Source: Cloeon dipterum
Lineage: Eukaryota > Arthropoda > Insecta > Ephemeroptera > Baetidae
NCBI RefSeq assembly: GCF_949628265.1
Contig: NC_088790.1
Span: 25,796,545 to 25,860,544, forward strand
Length of the DNA stretch: 64,000 nucleotides
Reading direction: 5' to 3'
Positions 44,796-57,600 of this stretch are shown piece after piece. Numbering within the stretch: the first letter of the stretch is position 1; each line of letters opens with the position of its first letter. The position numbers and the translations under genes are program-made. The notes beneath the pieces were generated by a model. It was given only the letters and a program-made list of their open reading frames with translations. It was not told where the DNA came from and ran no database searches.

Positions 44796-45133
44796 CAGGG
44801 TTTTTTTTACCACTCAATTTTTACCAATTTCTTGCGCAAAAATGAATTTATTCCATTGTTCCCTTGTGAAAATCCAAAACTTGCGGTCGGAATGGCCAAA
44901 ATTTCCTCTACTGTGCGGATTTTTTTTCATTTAAATTGCCATTTGCTGCCTCAATTTCTCAAAAAAAATATCTCTGACAATTTTTCAAGTCGAGGTCATG
45001 AGCTAATAATTAGAAAATCATTGAAAACTGAGTGAGGGGCAAACATTGCCCGCAAGAAACTGGTTAAAATTGAACAAAACTGCTTTTTTACCTCTGCACT
45101 GCATTTTAAAAAAGCGGGTTTTTTGCAACCCTG
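44796..45133 (+). mobile_element. Family A MITE copy A5
   Basis: Begins CAGGGTTTTT (terminal repeat partly lost) and ends TTGCAACCCTG at 45133. 338 bp. All internal family blocks are present. No exact target duplication. Confidence 0.72.
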
Positions 45134-45608
45134 TTTTTGGAATTGGAATTGGAATTGTGTTTTTAGTCCACACTTCGAGATTTTTTAACAGTCAGAAAGA
45201 GCTCTTAATTGTAGTAGCGTTCCCACCATTTTTTGTTGATATGAATCATTTTTAAAGATCATAATTTTAAAATCTATACTGTCCCCTTCTTGCTGTGAAG
45301 ATCAAATAAATGGCAGTTTTTAAGCATATCCCCAAATAAAATTAGAACAGACAAAAATAAACACGCCAATTAGAGTCGAGCCCACCCTGTATACAGCATG
45401 CAAAACGCATATGATACGCACGCACGGCAAGGTTAGGGTACATTTAAGACTTTGAATAAACGCTGTGTGTGTGTTTGCCCGCTGGCAATTAGAAAGAGAG
45501 ATAAATTGCACCTTGTTTGCATTCGCGCACCGGCGTGCGTACACACACACACTCGTCTCTTGTCCACTCGGCGTCCACGTGATTCTGACTTGCGTCGCTG
45601 TTCCGCAG

Positions 45609-48600
45609 ACGCCAAGACACCAGCCAAGCTCCAGCAACGGCTGCAGGGCTTCCTGAGGTCCTTCGAGGCGCCCATCCGCAGGTACCTGGCGGCGCAGTTC
45701 ACCGCCAGCAGCGATGACGCTCCTTCCGCCAGACACATGAAGGCACCAGACACGACCAAGGAGGAGCAGGTTCATTTTTTAATTCATTGTTTTACATACA
45801 CGCTAAAGGGCAAGCCTGGGAAAGCATGTGTTTTGTTGTGAAAACGGATTTTAGTTTTTAAAACTGACTGTTGCTAGAAACACAATGATTTTTACACGGC
45901 CAAAAGAATTCTTTAGTCAATGAATTTTATGGATTTTTCAAGTAATTGATTGCTAAATTCTCCTCCACAAACAGAGCAAATCAAATCGATCAAATAAAAT
46001 TTATGCAAATTCAAAGATAAAGATTTAAACTTTAATTTTACAAACTTGATTTCATAATTTTTAAGTATTTAATAATTTAAATCCTAAGGGTCGAAATAGA
46101 TGGGGTTTATAATTTTTCCGATCGAAAACTTTTTGACGTGCAAGCAGATGCAGTAAGCAAAACGCACGTTGCTTTGGCGCGCAACGCATGAACCTTTTTG
46201 GTCCCTACTGCGCAGCCGTCGCCCCTCTGACGTCACAGCTCTCTCAGTCAGCTACCAATGCCAAGCACGAAGCGTGACTGTGGCGCTTGCGCAGTAGCGA
46301 CCAAAAGGTTCATGCGTTGTGCGCGTTTTACTTTGCGCTTCTGCTCGCATTTTACAACAAATTTTGTGATAGATAAAATTATATGCCTCACCTGTTTCGA
46401 GTTTCGACCCTTAGAAATCGACTGGAACATTAAATTTGGTTTCAATACTTCTTTAAATTTCTCATCTTATTTTTTACTCTCCTGCGGGAAATTTGTTTAT
46501 TTAAATCTTGGAAGTTCTAAATAAAAAAACTTCGGATCCATTTTAAACCTTTCAGGGTCCGGTGGCTGTGGGGAAAACCGCCGGGCCTGCTGAGGAGTCT
46601 CCAGTGCGGCGGATCGCACTCACGGCCTCTGAGGATTTGCCTCCCCGAAAGTCGCCAGTGACCGTTCAGGAATGGGTCGACTCGCTACCTCACCCTGGCG
46701 AGGTGCCTTCTTCGCCTGTGATCCAGTAAGTGCCAAAATTGAAAAAAAAACACGAAATTTTTTCTCATTTCGATTCTCCAAATTGTGTGACCGGTTTTGT
46801 TGGCTTATTTCGTGATTTAACTCTGCACATTGTAAGTCAAACTAGCTCTCTGTGTGGTTGCTCCCGTTCTCGTTTCATAGCCCAGCCAGTAGCTTTGATA
46901 TTCGCCCCTTTGTGCTTCAGTTTACTAAACAAAATTATACAAGACCGGACGGTGACCCTCCTCTGATGCTAATCCGCTGCAGCGCGGCTTCTATCATCAC
47001 TCTGCTGTCATTTTACAGCTGTGATTTTTCAGTTGGCAGTCATACGCAGTAGTTTCGGGATTCCCTTCGTTCGTTTAATTATTTTTTTAATTGAAACCGC
47101 ACGATGAAAAATATGGGTCAAGAATTTCCTGAGATCCAAGGTTGCATTATTTACTTATATGACCTGGTTTTTTTCACCTCTGGTTTTTACCACTAAATTT
47201 TTTACAAATTTCTTGCGCAGGAAATTAATTTTTCCATTTTTTCCTTGTGAAAATAAAAAATTTCCTCTACTGAGCAGATTTTTTACTTTTAAATTGCCAT
47301 TTGCTGCCTCAATTTCTGCAAAAAAATTATCTAACAATTTTTCAAGTCAAGGTAATGAGCTAATATTTAGAAAATTAATTAAAACTGAGGTGCAAACATT
47401 GCCTTTAAGAAACTGGTACAAATTTAAAAAAATGTTTTTACTACTGCACTGCATTTTTTTTAAAAAAAAACCTCTGCTGAGATCCCAATTCGAAATCCCA
47501 GTTTGTTGGCCTTGAAAATTCATCCACTGCTGCTGCATTACTCATTTTCGCGTGGCAAACTCTAATCTGCTGCTGCTTATCCGCCGTCGATAAACGACTG
47601 TTTTCATTTCCTGGCTGCTGCAGCAGCCGAGGATGCGTTGTTCGTTTCAAGGACGCGGTCGTCCAGCTCCGTTTTCCCTCCAGAATCTCCCTTGAGAGTT
47701 ATTTTCCGCGAGCCGTGCTTTTTTCTGGTCGGCGGTGCATGACTGAAATCAGCGAGCGAGCAGCAGCAGCTTTTGCGACGAGCGCCTTTTCTTGTTTCAG
47801 ACGCAGACACGAGGAGACCTCCGGCGAGCACGCGGACACCTTGGCCCTTGGCGCTGAAGGTAAGTGCAAAAAACCCTGGCAGGGCGCTCACACAACCGTG
47901 CACGTCACTTTTCGGCTAACTATAGGATCGATTTCGGTCCGTTTTCCTGCCAAACAAAACAAAAATGTTAATTGTGTGTGCGTCCGCGCTCGCACATTCA
48001 CCTGCTGTAAAAATTTGTCGTTGGCTAAGCGCGCCTCCTCGCTGCTTTGTGCTTGCAGCTGAGCTGATCCTCAGACAGACGCCGCCCTCCATCGTTGTCC
48101 AAGGGTGAGTGCTTTCCATATGCTTCTAAACATTCGTTGCACTGTACACAAACACAATAATCGTCATCTAACACTCGTTTTTCCTCTTTAAATTAAGGAC
48201 ACTTGAAGGACTCCGCCATTTTTCTCTACAAAAACGATTTCTCTAAATAAAACTGCAAAAATGAAGGTATTTTTCCCAAATTATTTTTTCTTAAGACTTT
48301 TTAAAAATATTAATTTTATTTTATTAAGGTTTTAAATTCACATGTCGTCATCAGATTTGAACAAAATTATTTGTAGCGAGATTTATGTGTCGAAAATTTA
48401 TGAAAACATCAAAATCAATGTTTTTTGGACCCTGAAAAACGAAATTTAATAAATAGGGCAAAATTTATGCAGATTTTTAACATTTTATTACGCAAATTCG
48501 ATTGGAAGCCATGGTTCGAGGGGTAGGATCCACCCCTTTGATTTTCATAACTCAATTTTTACCAATTTCTTACGCAAGAAATGAATTTAATATATTTTCC

Positions 48601-51600
48601 CCTGTGAAAATCTAAAATTTGCTGTCAAAATTTCCTCTACTGTGCGGATTTTTTTTCTTTTAAATTGCCATTTAATGCCTCAATTTCCCCATAAATTCTC
48701 TCTAACAATTTTTCAAGTCGAGGACATGAGCTAATAATTAGAAAATTATTGAAAACTGAGGTGCAAACTGGTTAAAATTTAAAAAAAAAACGCTTTTGAC
48801 CAAGGCACTGAATTAAAAAAGTGGGCTTTATTTTCAACCCTGCCCCTTTGTCCCCCAGTGGTGGAATTTTTGAGTTAAATTAATTTGGTCAGAACTAAGT
48901 GTCTCGTTTCTTATATTTTTCGCCACGAGAAACTCTCAGTTATAGACTTTCTTCCATAAATATATGTAATAGCGGTTATTTTTTCTGTTTGTCTGGTCTA
49001 CCTTTGGGCGTTAAAGCAAATTGCACCTTTGATTATGATAATTAGGCAAAAAATATAATTTCAATTCCCAGAAACCACTGGGGAGAGATCAACCATGCGC
49101 CAAGAACTCGACCTTGCGTTGTTAAATTTTGTGCCTAAATTGATTCAACCTTAACGGTTTTCTAACAAAACATTAGTAAAAACACATCCTCTGTAAAATC
49201 ACTCTTGTTTACTTACTTACTTCATACACGAATAGATTCACCATCCAATTCCAGCTCTGTGCTAATTGAAATTCCACCTAAATATTGACCGATGATTTAA
49301 CACAGAAGCACAAATGAGAATTACATCAGCTGATAGGAAGTGGAGGCGAAAATAACTTGAGGATTTGTTCCTTGTTGTGTGTTTCAGCCCGCAACAAGCC
49401 GAGGAGGAGGTCGACTGCGAGGTGCAACTGCGTCGACGTGAAGCGTTCAAGTCTGGCGAGCGCGTCGCGTCGTTCGCGTCCGACTCGGCGGCGTCGAACG
49501 CTTCGAGTGCCGGCGTCGAGAGCTACCTTGAGTCGCGAAAGCCTGACCCGGAAACCATCCTGCTCAACCTCGGCTTCGGCGGGTCCCAGGACTCGGCCAA
49601 TGAACTCGGATTATCCAGGATTCCGCAACGCTTCCTTCAGCCCTCACAGGTGCAGTTCATCTTTTTGTCCCTGGGAAGGGGTTTAAGCTGCAGAGTTTTT
49701 ATGTTTTTATGAGTGAACACGGAACTCTATTAAATTAAATTTTAAAAAGTAGTGAAACAATTTCTCTTATTTACGTAATATGTTTTCTGCTTTAAAATGT
49801 AACAGGATTTTCCTTACTTTGGGTAGGTTTCGATTACGTGAAATAGATAAAGAGAGGAAAACAGTTTTTAAAGTGGAATGATAGTGATTTTTTTATTTAA
49901 AAAAATGATATTGCATTAAAAGCTAACAATTACCGACCATTTTTTTCTTTTACCTCTTGACTAAAAGTGCCCCCAAATCAAATTTTTCGAATTTTACCGC
50001 GGCTACACCCCCTTTTTTAGCAAAGGATATTAATTGCTTCGGGGGTGTGAAAAATTATGAAAATTTAATAGTGAGTAGATAAAAAATAGTGCTTTTGAGT
50101 CTTAAAAGTTTTTTTTTAAAAGGGCATTGTTTGGCCTCATTAAAATTCACCAGTTGACAATAGCGTCAAAAACTGCCAATTATCAAAAAGCTGATTAAAT
50201 TTCCAGTTTTTTCCTATTGAGCGAATTTTTCTCAAATTTACTATTTTCGCACAAAATTAATCTGAAAATTTCAACTGGCCGTTAGAGAACATTTAAAAAT
50301 GTTTTGGAAAAAATCATTTCAAAAAACATTCCTCTCTAAACTAACTTAAGAACAAATTTTTATTCTGAGCCTCCATGCAATTTAATGCTTTTTGAACTGC
50401 CAGAAAAGTATAAAATCAGTCCAAACCCGTCTAAATCGGCCAATAATCCATAATAAGTGCATGTTTTGATGTTGTGGACTTCTAAATATTTTCCAGATAA
50501 TTCTCTGCTTGTGTATTCCTCTCATTTTTTACCATTTTTAATGAGTTATGATAAAAAGGTCAGTTTTGGTTTTTTGTAGGCTATACTTGTCTCCGTTTGA
50601 CTGATAATATTGCTTGATCCCCCTTGTTTACTCTTAAAATATCCATCTTTGAGATATATTCACAAATATACGTAGCCTTGAGCTACATTCTTGTTTGACT
50701 TTGGTGGTTTCTCCACCTTAACATGCGATTTGTTGACCTGAAGCCTTTTTGCAACTCCCATTACTTCGGAATTTTTATCACACGCTCTTTCTATTTCAGA
50801 ATTCCGCGTTTTGTTTGCACAAAAATTTGAACAAATGAAAATGCAAAATGTAACCTCTTGCAAAACACCCGCATATAAATAAAAAAAATCAATTTTAACC
50901 AATTTCTTGCAGGCAATGTTAGCTCCTCAGTTTTCAATAATTTTCTATTTATTTGCGCATGACCTCTACTCGAAAAATTGTCAGAGAGAAATTTTAGGAG
51001 AAATTGAGGCAGCAAAATGGCAATTTAAAAGATAAAAATCTGCACAGTAGAGGAAATTGTAGATTTTCATTGGGGAAAAATGGAATAAATTCATTTCTTG
51101 CGCAAGATTTGTAAAAATTGAGCGGTATAAAACGTTAAAAACCAGTGGTGGAAAAACCAGGGGGTAAGAAAATGCAACCCTGATCTGAGTTCGCCTATTT
51201 TGACCCCTAAATGCTATTCAATTTTAATAAATTAATTTATTTGTGAGTTCAAATGCACTATTTTCGATTTTTTTATTTTTTGGTTATTTAACATCAAATA
51301 TTTTAAATCCGCTATAAAAATGCTTTTGGCTATTGCAATATAATGTGTTTTTTTTATCAAAAAATACTGGTTTTTGCGAACTCAGTGCCTGACCGTGATA
51401 TTCTTTTCGCCAAATAATATTATTAAACGTGTGATTTGATATTTTTTATATGAAACTTATGTGCAACGACAGGATATTGACCTCCAAATAGCGAAATAAG
51501 CTCACGTGTTAAGTTCAAAAGGGATTAATCTGCTCCATGATGCACATGATGTTTTAAATAATGTCGCATTTTATAGCAAGCTCATATTTTAAACATTTTG

Positions 51601-54600
51601 AAATGCCTCTCCGTCTTCTGTTCGAGTTGAATGTTAAAACTACAATTTCTATTCGCAAAAGAAAACTCGAGAAGGGCATCATCACTGGAGTTGTCTCAAA
51701 GTCCTTTCTTTGTCCTTATCTATCTATGCCACGCATTGTCTCGTTGGATTTTCCACAGTTTTAATTTCTTAATTATATCCCTTTGATCCCATTAAACTCG
51801 ATAATTAGCATCAATTAGATGTTATCATTGCCGAGCCAACCTGATTTTAAGCAAATGCTGAATTTTGCAGGTGAAGGGGATCTCAATCAACCAATTCTAC
51901 AACATCGAGCGTTTGCAGGCAGAGACCTTCGAGACTGGTTTCTACGGCTACCGCGGTTTGACAGGTGAGCAGCGCGCGCCCCCCGCCCGCTTCTTTCCCT
52001 CACAATCAGCAGCAAACGCAAGATCAGGCGGCTCTGTGCGGTCGTGTCCGGCGCCGTGCATTGACAGCGACGTGCCGCAGCGCTTCCGAAAGCGCACCCA
52101 TTCGCTCAAGAGGCGCCGACGGGACGTCGAGGAGCTGGCGGAGGAGATCGTCGCCATCCCCAACAACGTCGTCAATATCAACTGACCTAAAAGAGAATCA
52201 AACACACTCGTTCATGATATTAGTCGCTCATATTTTCCGACACTGATCGAACCGGAGATTGATGGATGAAAAGCAATCAAAATTTATGAACCGCCGAAGC
52301 TGTTGAATAAATTGTAATAATAGTTTATATACACTTAAAGGGGTTTATCTTGAAATAATTTGCACCTCAGCCAGATGGAGGTGAGATTGAATGCCAACTT
52401 TTCTCTGGTTGTGTAAAATTTTATTTTTATTTTGCCTGAAATTTAATTTTTATTAATTTATTGAAATAAACCTTGTCTACTCTCTGTTGGGATGGGTCCT
52501 CAGATTTTGGGTAGTGAAATTCAATTTTACACGGGCTTGAAGTTTGTGATTTTTTGAAAAAGTGCTATTTTACGGAAAATTGCAACGTTGGTTTAGATTT
52601 AGATAAATAATAAACCTTGGTGTCCAAAATTTTCTACTTCTGACGCCAAACAATTTGCCTGTGGTGACCAACTTCGTCAATGTCACGAAAATCGGGTTGA
52701 ATATTAAAAAAACCAGGGCTGGGAATGGATTTAAATCGTTTTTTGCAGGTTTTTTGGCGGCTAGTTTCTCCTGGGTGTTTGCAAAAAAATTGGAGCTCCT
52801 AATTTTTGCCTTTCTAGCTCTTTGGTCGACTTTTTTATGCAAAATCATAAAAAAATTGTATAAAAAATACCAAATGCTGTGATTTAGATTTTCAGATACT
52901 GTGTGTTTAACATAAATATATATTTTTGAATGGCAAAACTGTTCGATTTCGAGTTCTTTATACTAAGAGCAATAAACCGGACGAAACTGGTAGTAAAACC
53001 CGCAAAAAACCACTGCACTGAGAGTTTGGGAAACTCCCGGGAGGTAAAAAACTGCTTTCCTTTTGGCTCAAATAGTGTTTACTGTTAGTATTACGACAAA
53101 AGAGGTTACGATACGGAAGTGAAGTCCAGAATTCTCTTTCTTGTTTTGCGAAAATCGTTTGAAATGACACCAAGAACGCTTCAGTCCCGAAAAATTGTTA
53201 AATTTGGTCGAAAATTTCACCCCTGGGAAAAGGGGGTTGGTCAAAACGACCCGAACACGACCTTATAAAGTCACAATTAATCATTTACAATTCAGATTGA
53301 GTCAAAAGCCCTCGAAATTTGCATTAAAATTTGATCAAAATCCAAAAACCTCGATTTTAAGGTAAAAAAAAAACACGCTTTTCATCGTTTTGAATTTTTT
53401 TTCTAAAAGAGAAAAATCCGTCACCAAATTTTGATATATTATTGCAACGTGAACATTTTGGACGCCGAGGTTTTTTATTTATCCCAATACGAGTAAAAGT
53501 TACAACTCTCCTAAAAAAATCCCCATTTTAAAAAGTTGCAAATTTTGAGCCTCTGTGAAATTGTTTTTTTATGGAATTTTGACCAAATATTTCGTCAAAA
53601 TCTGAGTACATCTTCCAACAGAGGGTGTCGACAAAGTTCATTTCAATCCGTTTACCTTTATGTTGCATTTGATGCTTACAAAATTAAAATGATATAATTT
53701 TTACTCTCACGTATCGTCTTGCTGTGTTAACCCGCACTCCATTTTAATTTTAACTCAGTCGTTTTTCACATTTTTAGGTTTGCTGATTTTGCCGTGTTTT
53801 ATTATTTTCGCTTTGAATGTGCGTGTCCGTAAGCGTGTGCTTTCTAACTGTGCGTCTGCATCGGCAGGTCCGTCGCACAAGCCGTCGCCGATCGTGGCCA
53901 AAATCATGGAGAGACTGAGGCACCACGAGCGTTCCAACTCGGAGGGGTCAGTGGCCTCGGCGCCGGCGGCCCCGCAGACGGTCCCCTCGACAGCGGCGAC
54001 GGCCGACCCGCCTGGTAATTGATGCGCGTGGCCCCATGAACGAGCCTAATTTGCTTGTTTTCGCAGATGCAACAACGCATCGCTTTGCCAGGGCGGCGCA
54101 AAAAGTGCAAAACTCCAAGAGTGTTCTCACCCGAATCCAAAGCTGGAAGTCGGACAGTCAAAATTCTGTGAGTTTTGAATTTTTACCGTAAAAGAGTCAG
54201 CCCTCTTTTCCCCGGCACAGGTAACTTTGCTGCGAGAAAGAATTAATAATAATCATTGCTTGGGACAGCTGTTTTCCACTAATTCCAAATCTTGACATTT
54301 CTGTCCTTGAGGTGGGAGTGGCTAACTAAGATCTAAACCAAAGCAGGCTTTAAATTAGGTGAAGAGAAGGTGCATAGACCTCATAACAACAGATTTAGTG
54401 TTTAGTACATTATTATTTGTCTAAATGTCGGTGATGTGAAGCATAAGGTCTTAACACAGTTGAACCGTAAACACTTTAATTGGTGCAAATGGAGTATTGA
54501 CAGCAGCTGCAAAAGAGTAATTCCATTAGAATCAAGTCGTTGCCAGAAATAATGACGTCACTTGTGAAAGTTCAAAGCTCAAACACTGGCCAATATTTCT

Positions 54601-57600
54601 GATCTGACTTTTTCCATTTTGCTCTGTTACACAAGGCGGTAAAATAAATTTCACTTAGTTATCATTTTAATCACCAGAAAATTTTGAATTTTTGAGCAGT
54701 GAATCTATTAAACTTTTCTTTGTGTCATGCGGAGTCTCTGATAGCCATAAAAAGGGTCCGAGTTAACCTCTATAAATCATAGAAATGATTAAAATGGATA
54801 AAATATTTTACTGAGATGATTCTCGAATAAATTAACTTAGTTTTGGGTATTTTGATTTTCCAAAAAAAGATCAGTTGAAAATTTCAGACGAATTTTGTGC
54901 AAAAATAGTAAATTTAAAAATATTTGCTTGACAGGAAAAACTGGAAATTTAATCAGCTTTCTGAATATAGGCAGTTTTTGCCGTTACTATGAACTGGTGA
55001 ATTTTATTGAGGCCAAACATAGACCCCTTTTGTAAAACCTGCAATTTTTGAAAAAGTAAAATTATTTAAGACTCAACAGAACTATTTTTTATATTTTCAC
55101 TATTCAGTTTTCATAATTTTGCTCCCCCGGAAGCAATTAAATGGTAAAATCAGAAAAGAGGAGCACTTTTGGTCAGAAGAATTAAAAAAAAAAAATAATC
55201 GGATTACCTTTTCACGTAAAATCAATTTGTTTTAAAATAAAACAACACCATCATTCCACTTTAAAATTACATAATTTCGTCTGTTCTTATGTCTACATTA
55301 TTTTCCAGTCGGCGGCGAGCGTGCTGAACGCGGACAACCGGCGTTTCCTAGAGAAGCAGGCGCTGTCGAAGAGTCCGGACGTGCCGCGGCGCATCATCAT
55401 GGGCCGGCGCTCGTACACCTTCAGCGGCGACGACCTGATCGAGTGCAACGAAATGACTGCCTCGCCGCCCCCGGCAAAGGTGCCGCAGCAGCCGATTCGC
55501 TTCCCGCCGCCGCTCGTGCACAAGGACTCGATCCTCTCCTCCACCACCAGCTACTCGGACGACTCGGACGAGTCCGAAGAGGACTTTCGCCGCCGCTCTT
55601 TCCTAAAACGCACACGCCCCCTCACGCCGCCGCCGGAACTGCCTCCCACCATCCCGGTTGCCGCCTCCACGCCTGCCAAACCCCCTGCCAGGTTGGTTTT
55701 TCGCTTTTAATAGATTTAGGCGTTTTGGACTTCTATTTTCTTGGGAGGAAACTCTTATAATTAAATAATTACAATCGTGTAGTATATTTACGGAAGACTC
55801 ATGAACAAACTACCAAGAGTTTGTTCAATCTTTTTTATAATTTAATTTGAACTATGGTCAGGGTTGCATTTTGCTTACCACCAGTTTTTTTTTAAACCCC
55901 TAGTTTTTACGACTCAATTTTTACCAATTTCTTATGCAAGGAATGATTTTTTTCCATATATTTCTCATTTCCCCTGTAAAAATCTAAAATATGCGGCCGG
56001 AGTGGCCAAAATTTCCTCTACTGTGCAGATTTATCTTTTAAATTGACATTTGCTGCCTCAATTTCTCCAAATATTTCTGTCTGGCAACTTTTCAAGTCCA
56101 GGTTATGAGCTAATAATTATAAAAATATTGAAAAATTGCCTGCAAGAAACTGGTTAAACTTGAAAATACCGCTTTTTACCATTGCACTGCATTTTTTAAG
56201 AAAAGCGTTTTTTTTGCAACCCGAAAATGAATAAAAAAAATCAAATTTTAAATTTAGGCCATTTTTTTAAATCTCTAAAAATTGTTAAATTGATTATAAT
56301 TTTTCACTCTAAGAGTCAGCTAACATTTTTCCGTTTTAACCATCGCTGGATGGAATGGGATTTTCTATTTTTCTTACCTTACATGAATAATTTTAGTCCG
56401 AACCAAAAAAAAATATAAAATTAGAATCCCTTTTTTAGAAGAGAGTCAAAATCCGAATTAATTAAGTTTTTGCACTTTGTTCCATAGACATAGAAAAAAT
56501 TATGGACATCTATGGCTCATAACTTGCTTATTTCCTTGCAAACCTGTTATATCTGGTTATTCCAGTAGCACGCGTGTGTGTGTGGTTGCGCCTGATAAAA
56601 AGTTGGCTTTAATCAAGCACGTAGAGGAGAACTCATATTTACAAAACAAAGTTTTAGTAGGGCAAACAGAAATGAAAGCTTTTGTAAGTATTGCACTGGT
56701 TTCTCTATTGTTAGCTCCAATCTAACTATCTTTTTGCTACCTTTTCCTTAAAAAGAAATTGATTTTGATTTTATTGTTTGAAATTAACAAACTTTAACTC
56801 ATAAATTCAGCTGGGTAAAAATTAGCTTCGCTTCTGTCAGAAAATAGAAGAGTTATTAAAAGTAATCAGAATTAGAGATATACAAATTTAAACTTAATTC
56901 ATATCTTTAAATTATTTTTCAATAATTTTTCTACAGCGAAAATAGAGCTGATGTTTCTGTAACAATGGTCAGAAAATTGGAATAAATTGTCTCGAGCATT
57001 CGAAGACTTATTAACGATTAATCAGATCAGAAATGAATAACTGGAAATATTGAGAATAATTAAAGGAAAATTAAAAAATTAACCGCTAATCGACTGGTAT
57101 CGTCAAATGGAGTAAACTGATTGAAAATCAGTATGCTCAGACTAAAACTGGCTTTGACATTTGAAAAAATAAAAAAGTGGACTTTACAACAAATCAGCTA
57201 AAATTTAAAAACCGAAAAACTAGAATACATACATTTAAAAAATAAAAAAACTGGTATTTTGCAATTGTTCAATTTAGATTAAGGGGTATGTTATTATTAT
57301 TAATTCATCTCAGTCCTTCGATCTGGTGATTTTTAAAGACAAAAAATATAGCAGCTCAGATATAGATGGAAAACTAACCAAGACCAAAACAAGATTCATA
57401 AATATTGGCAATTTATTTTCAGTTTTAATCAATATCTTGCTTTTTCAAAGTTATTTTTTATCCATCAGAGTGACAACTAATATGTCCTGAAACATAAACC
57501 TGATTTAGTTTGCAAAAAGCCTTAGGTAAATATATTGATAAAAGAGCGAAAGCATCAATTTTTGCTCTGGGCAAAATTAAATATTTGTCGAAAAGTTCTA

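Larger units (their letters stand above)
39953..45608 (+). other. Region between possible 5' exon and first coding exon of the ITPRID-family gene
   Basis: No coding exon was recognised in 5.6 kb, although a missing start exon may hide here. It contains family-A elements at 41720-42059 and 44796-45133 and the long fold-back at 43233-43630. CpG-richer patches occur at 42120-42400 and 45420-45600 (the latter with a short AC run at 45541-45553). Confidence 0.4.

Noticed and set aside
52710-52882. 75-codon frame on + strand rich in Phe/Lys
   Set aside because: Falls inside a family-B repeat element and has no recognisable protein similarity.
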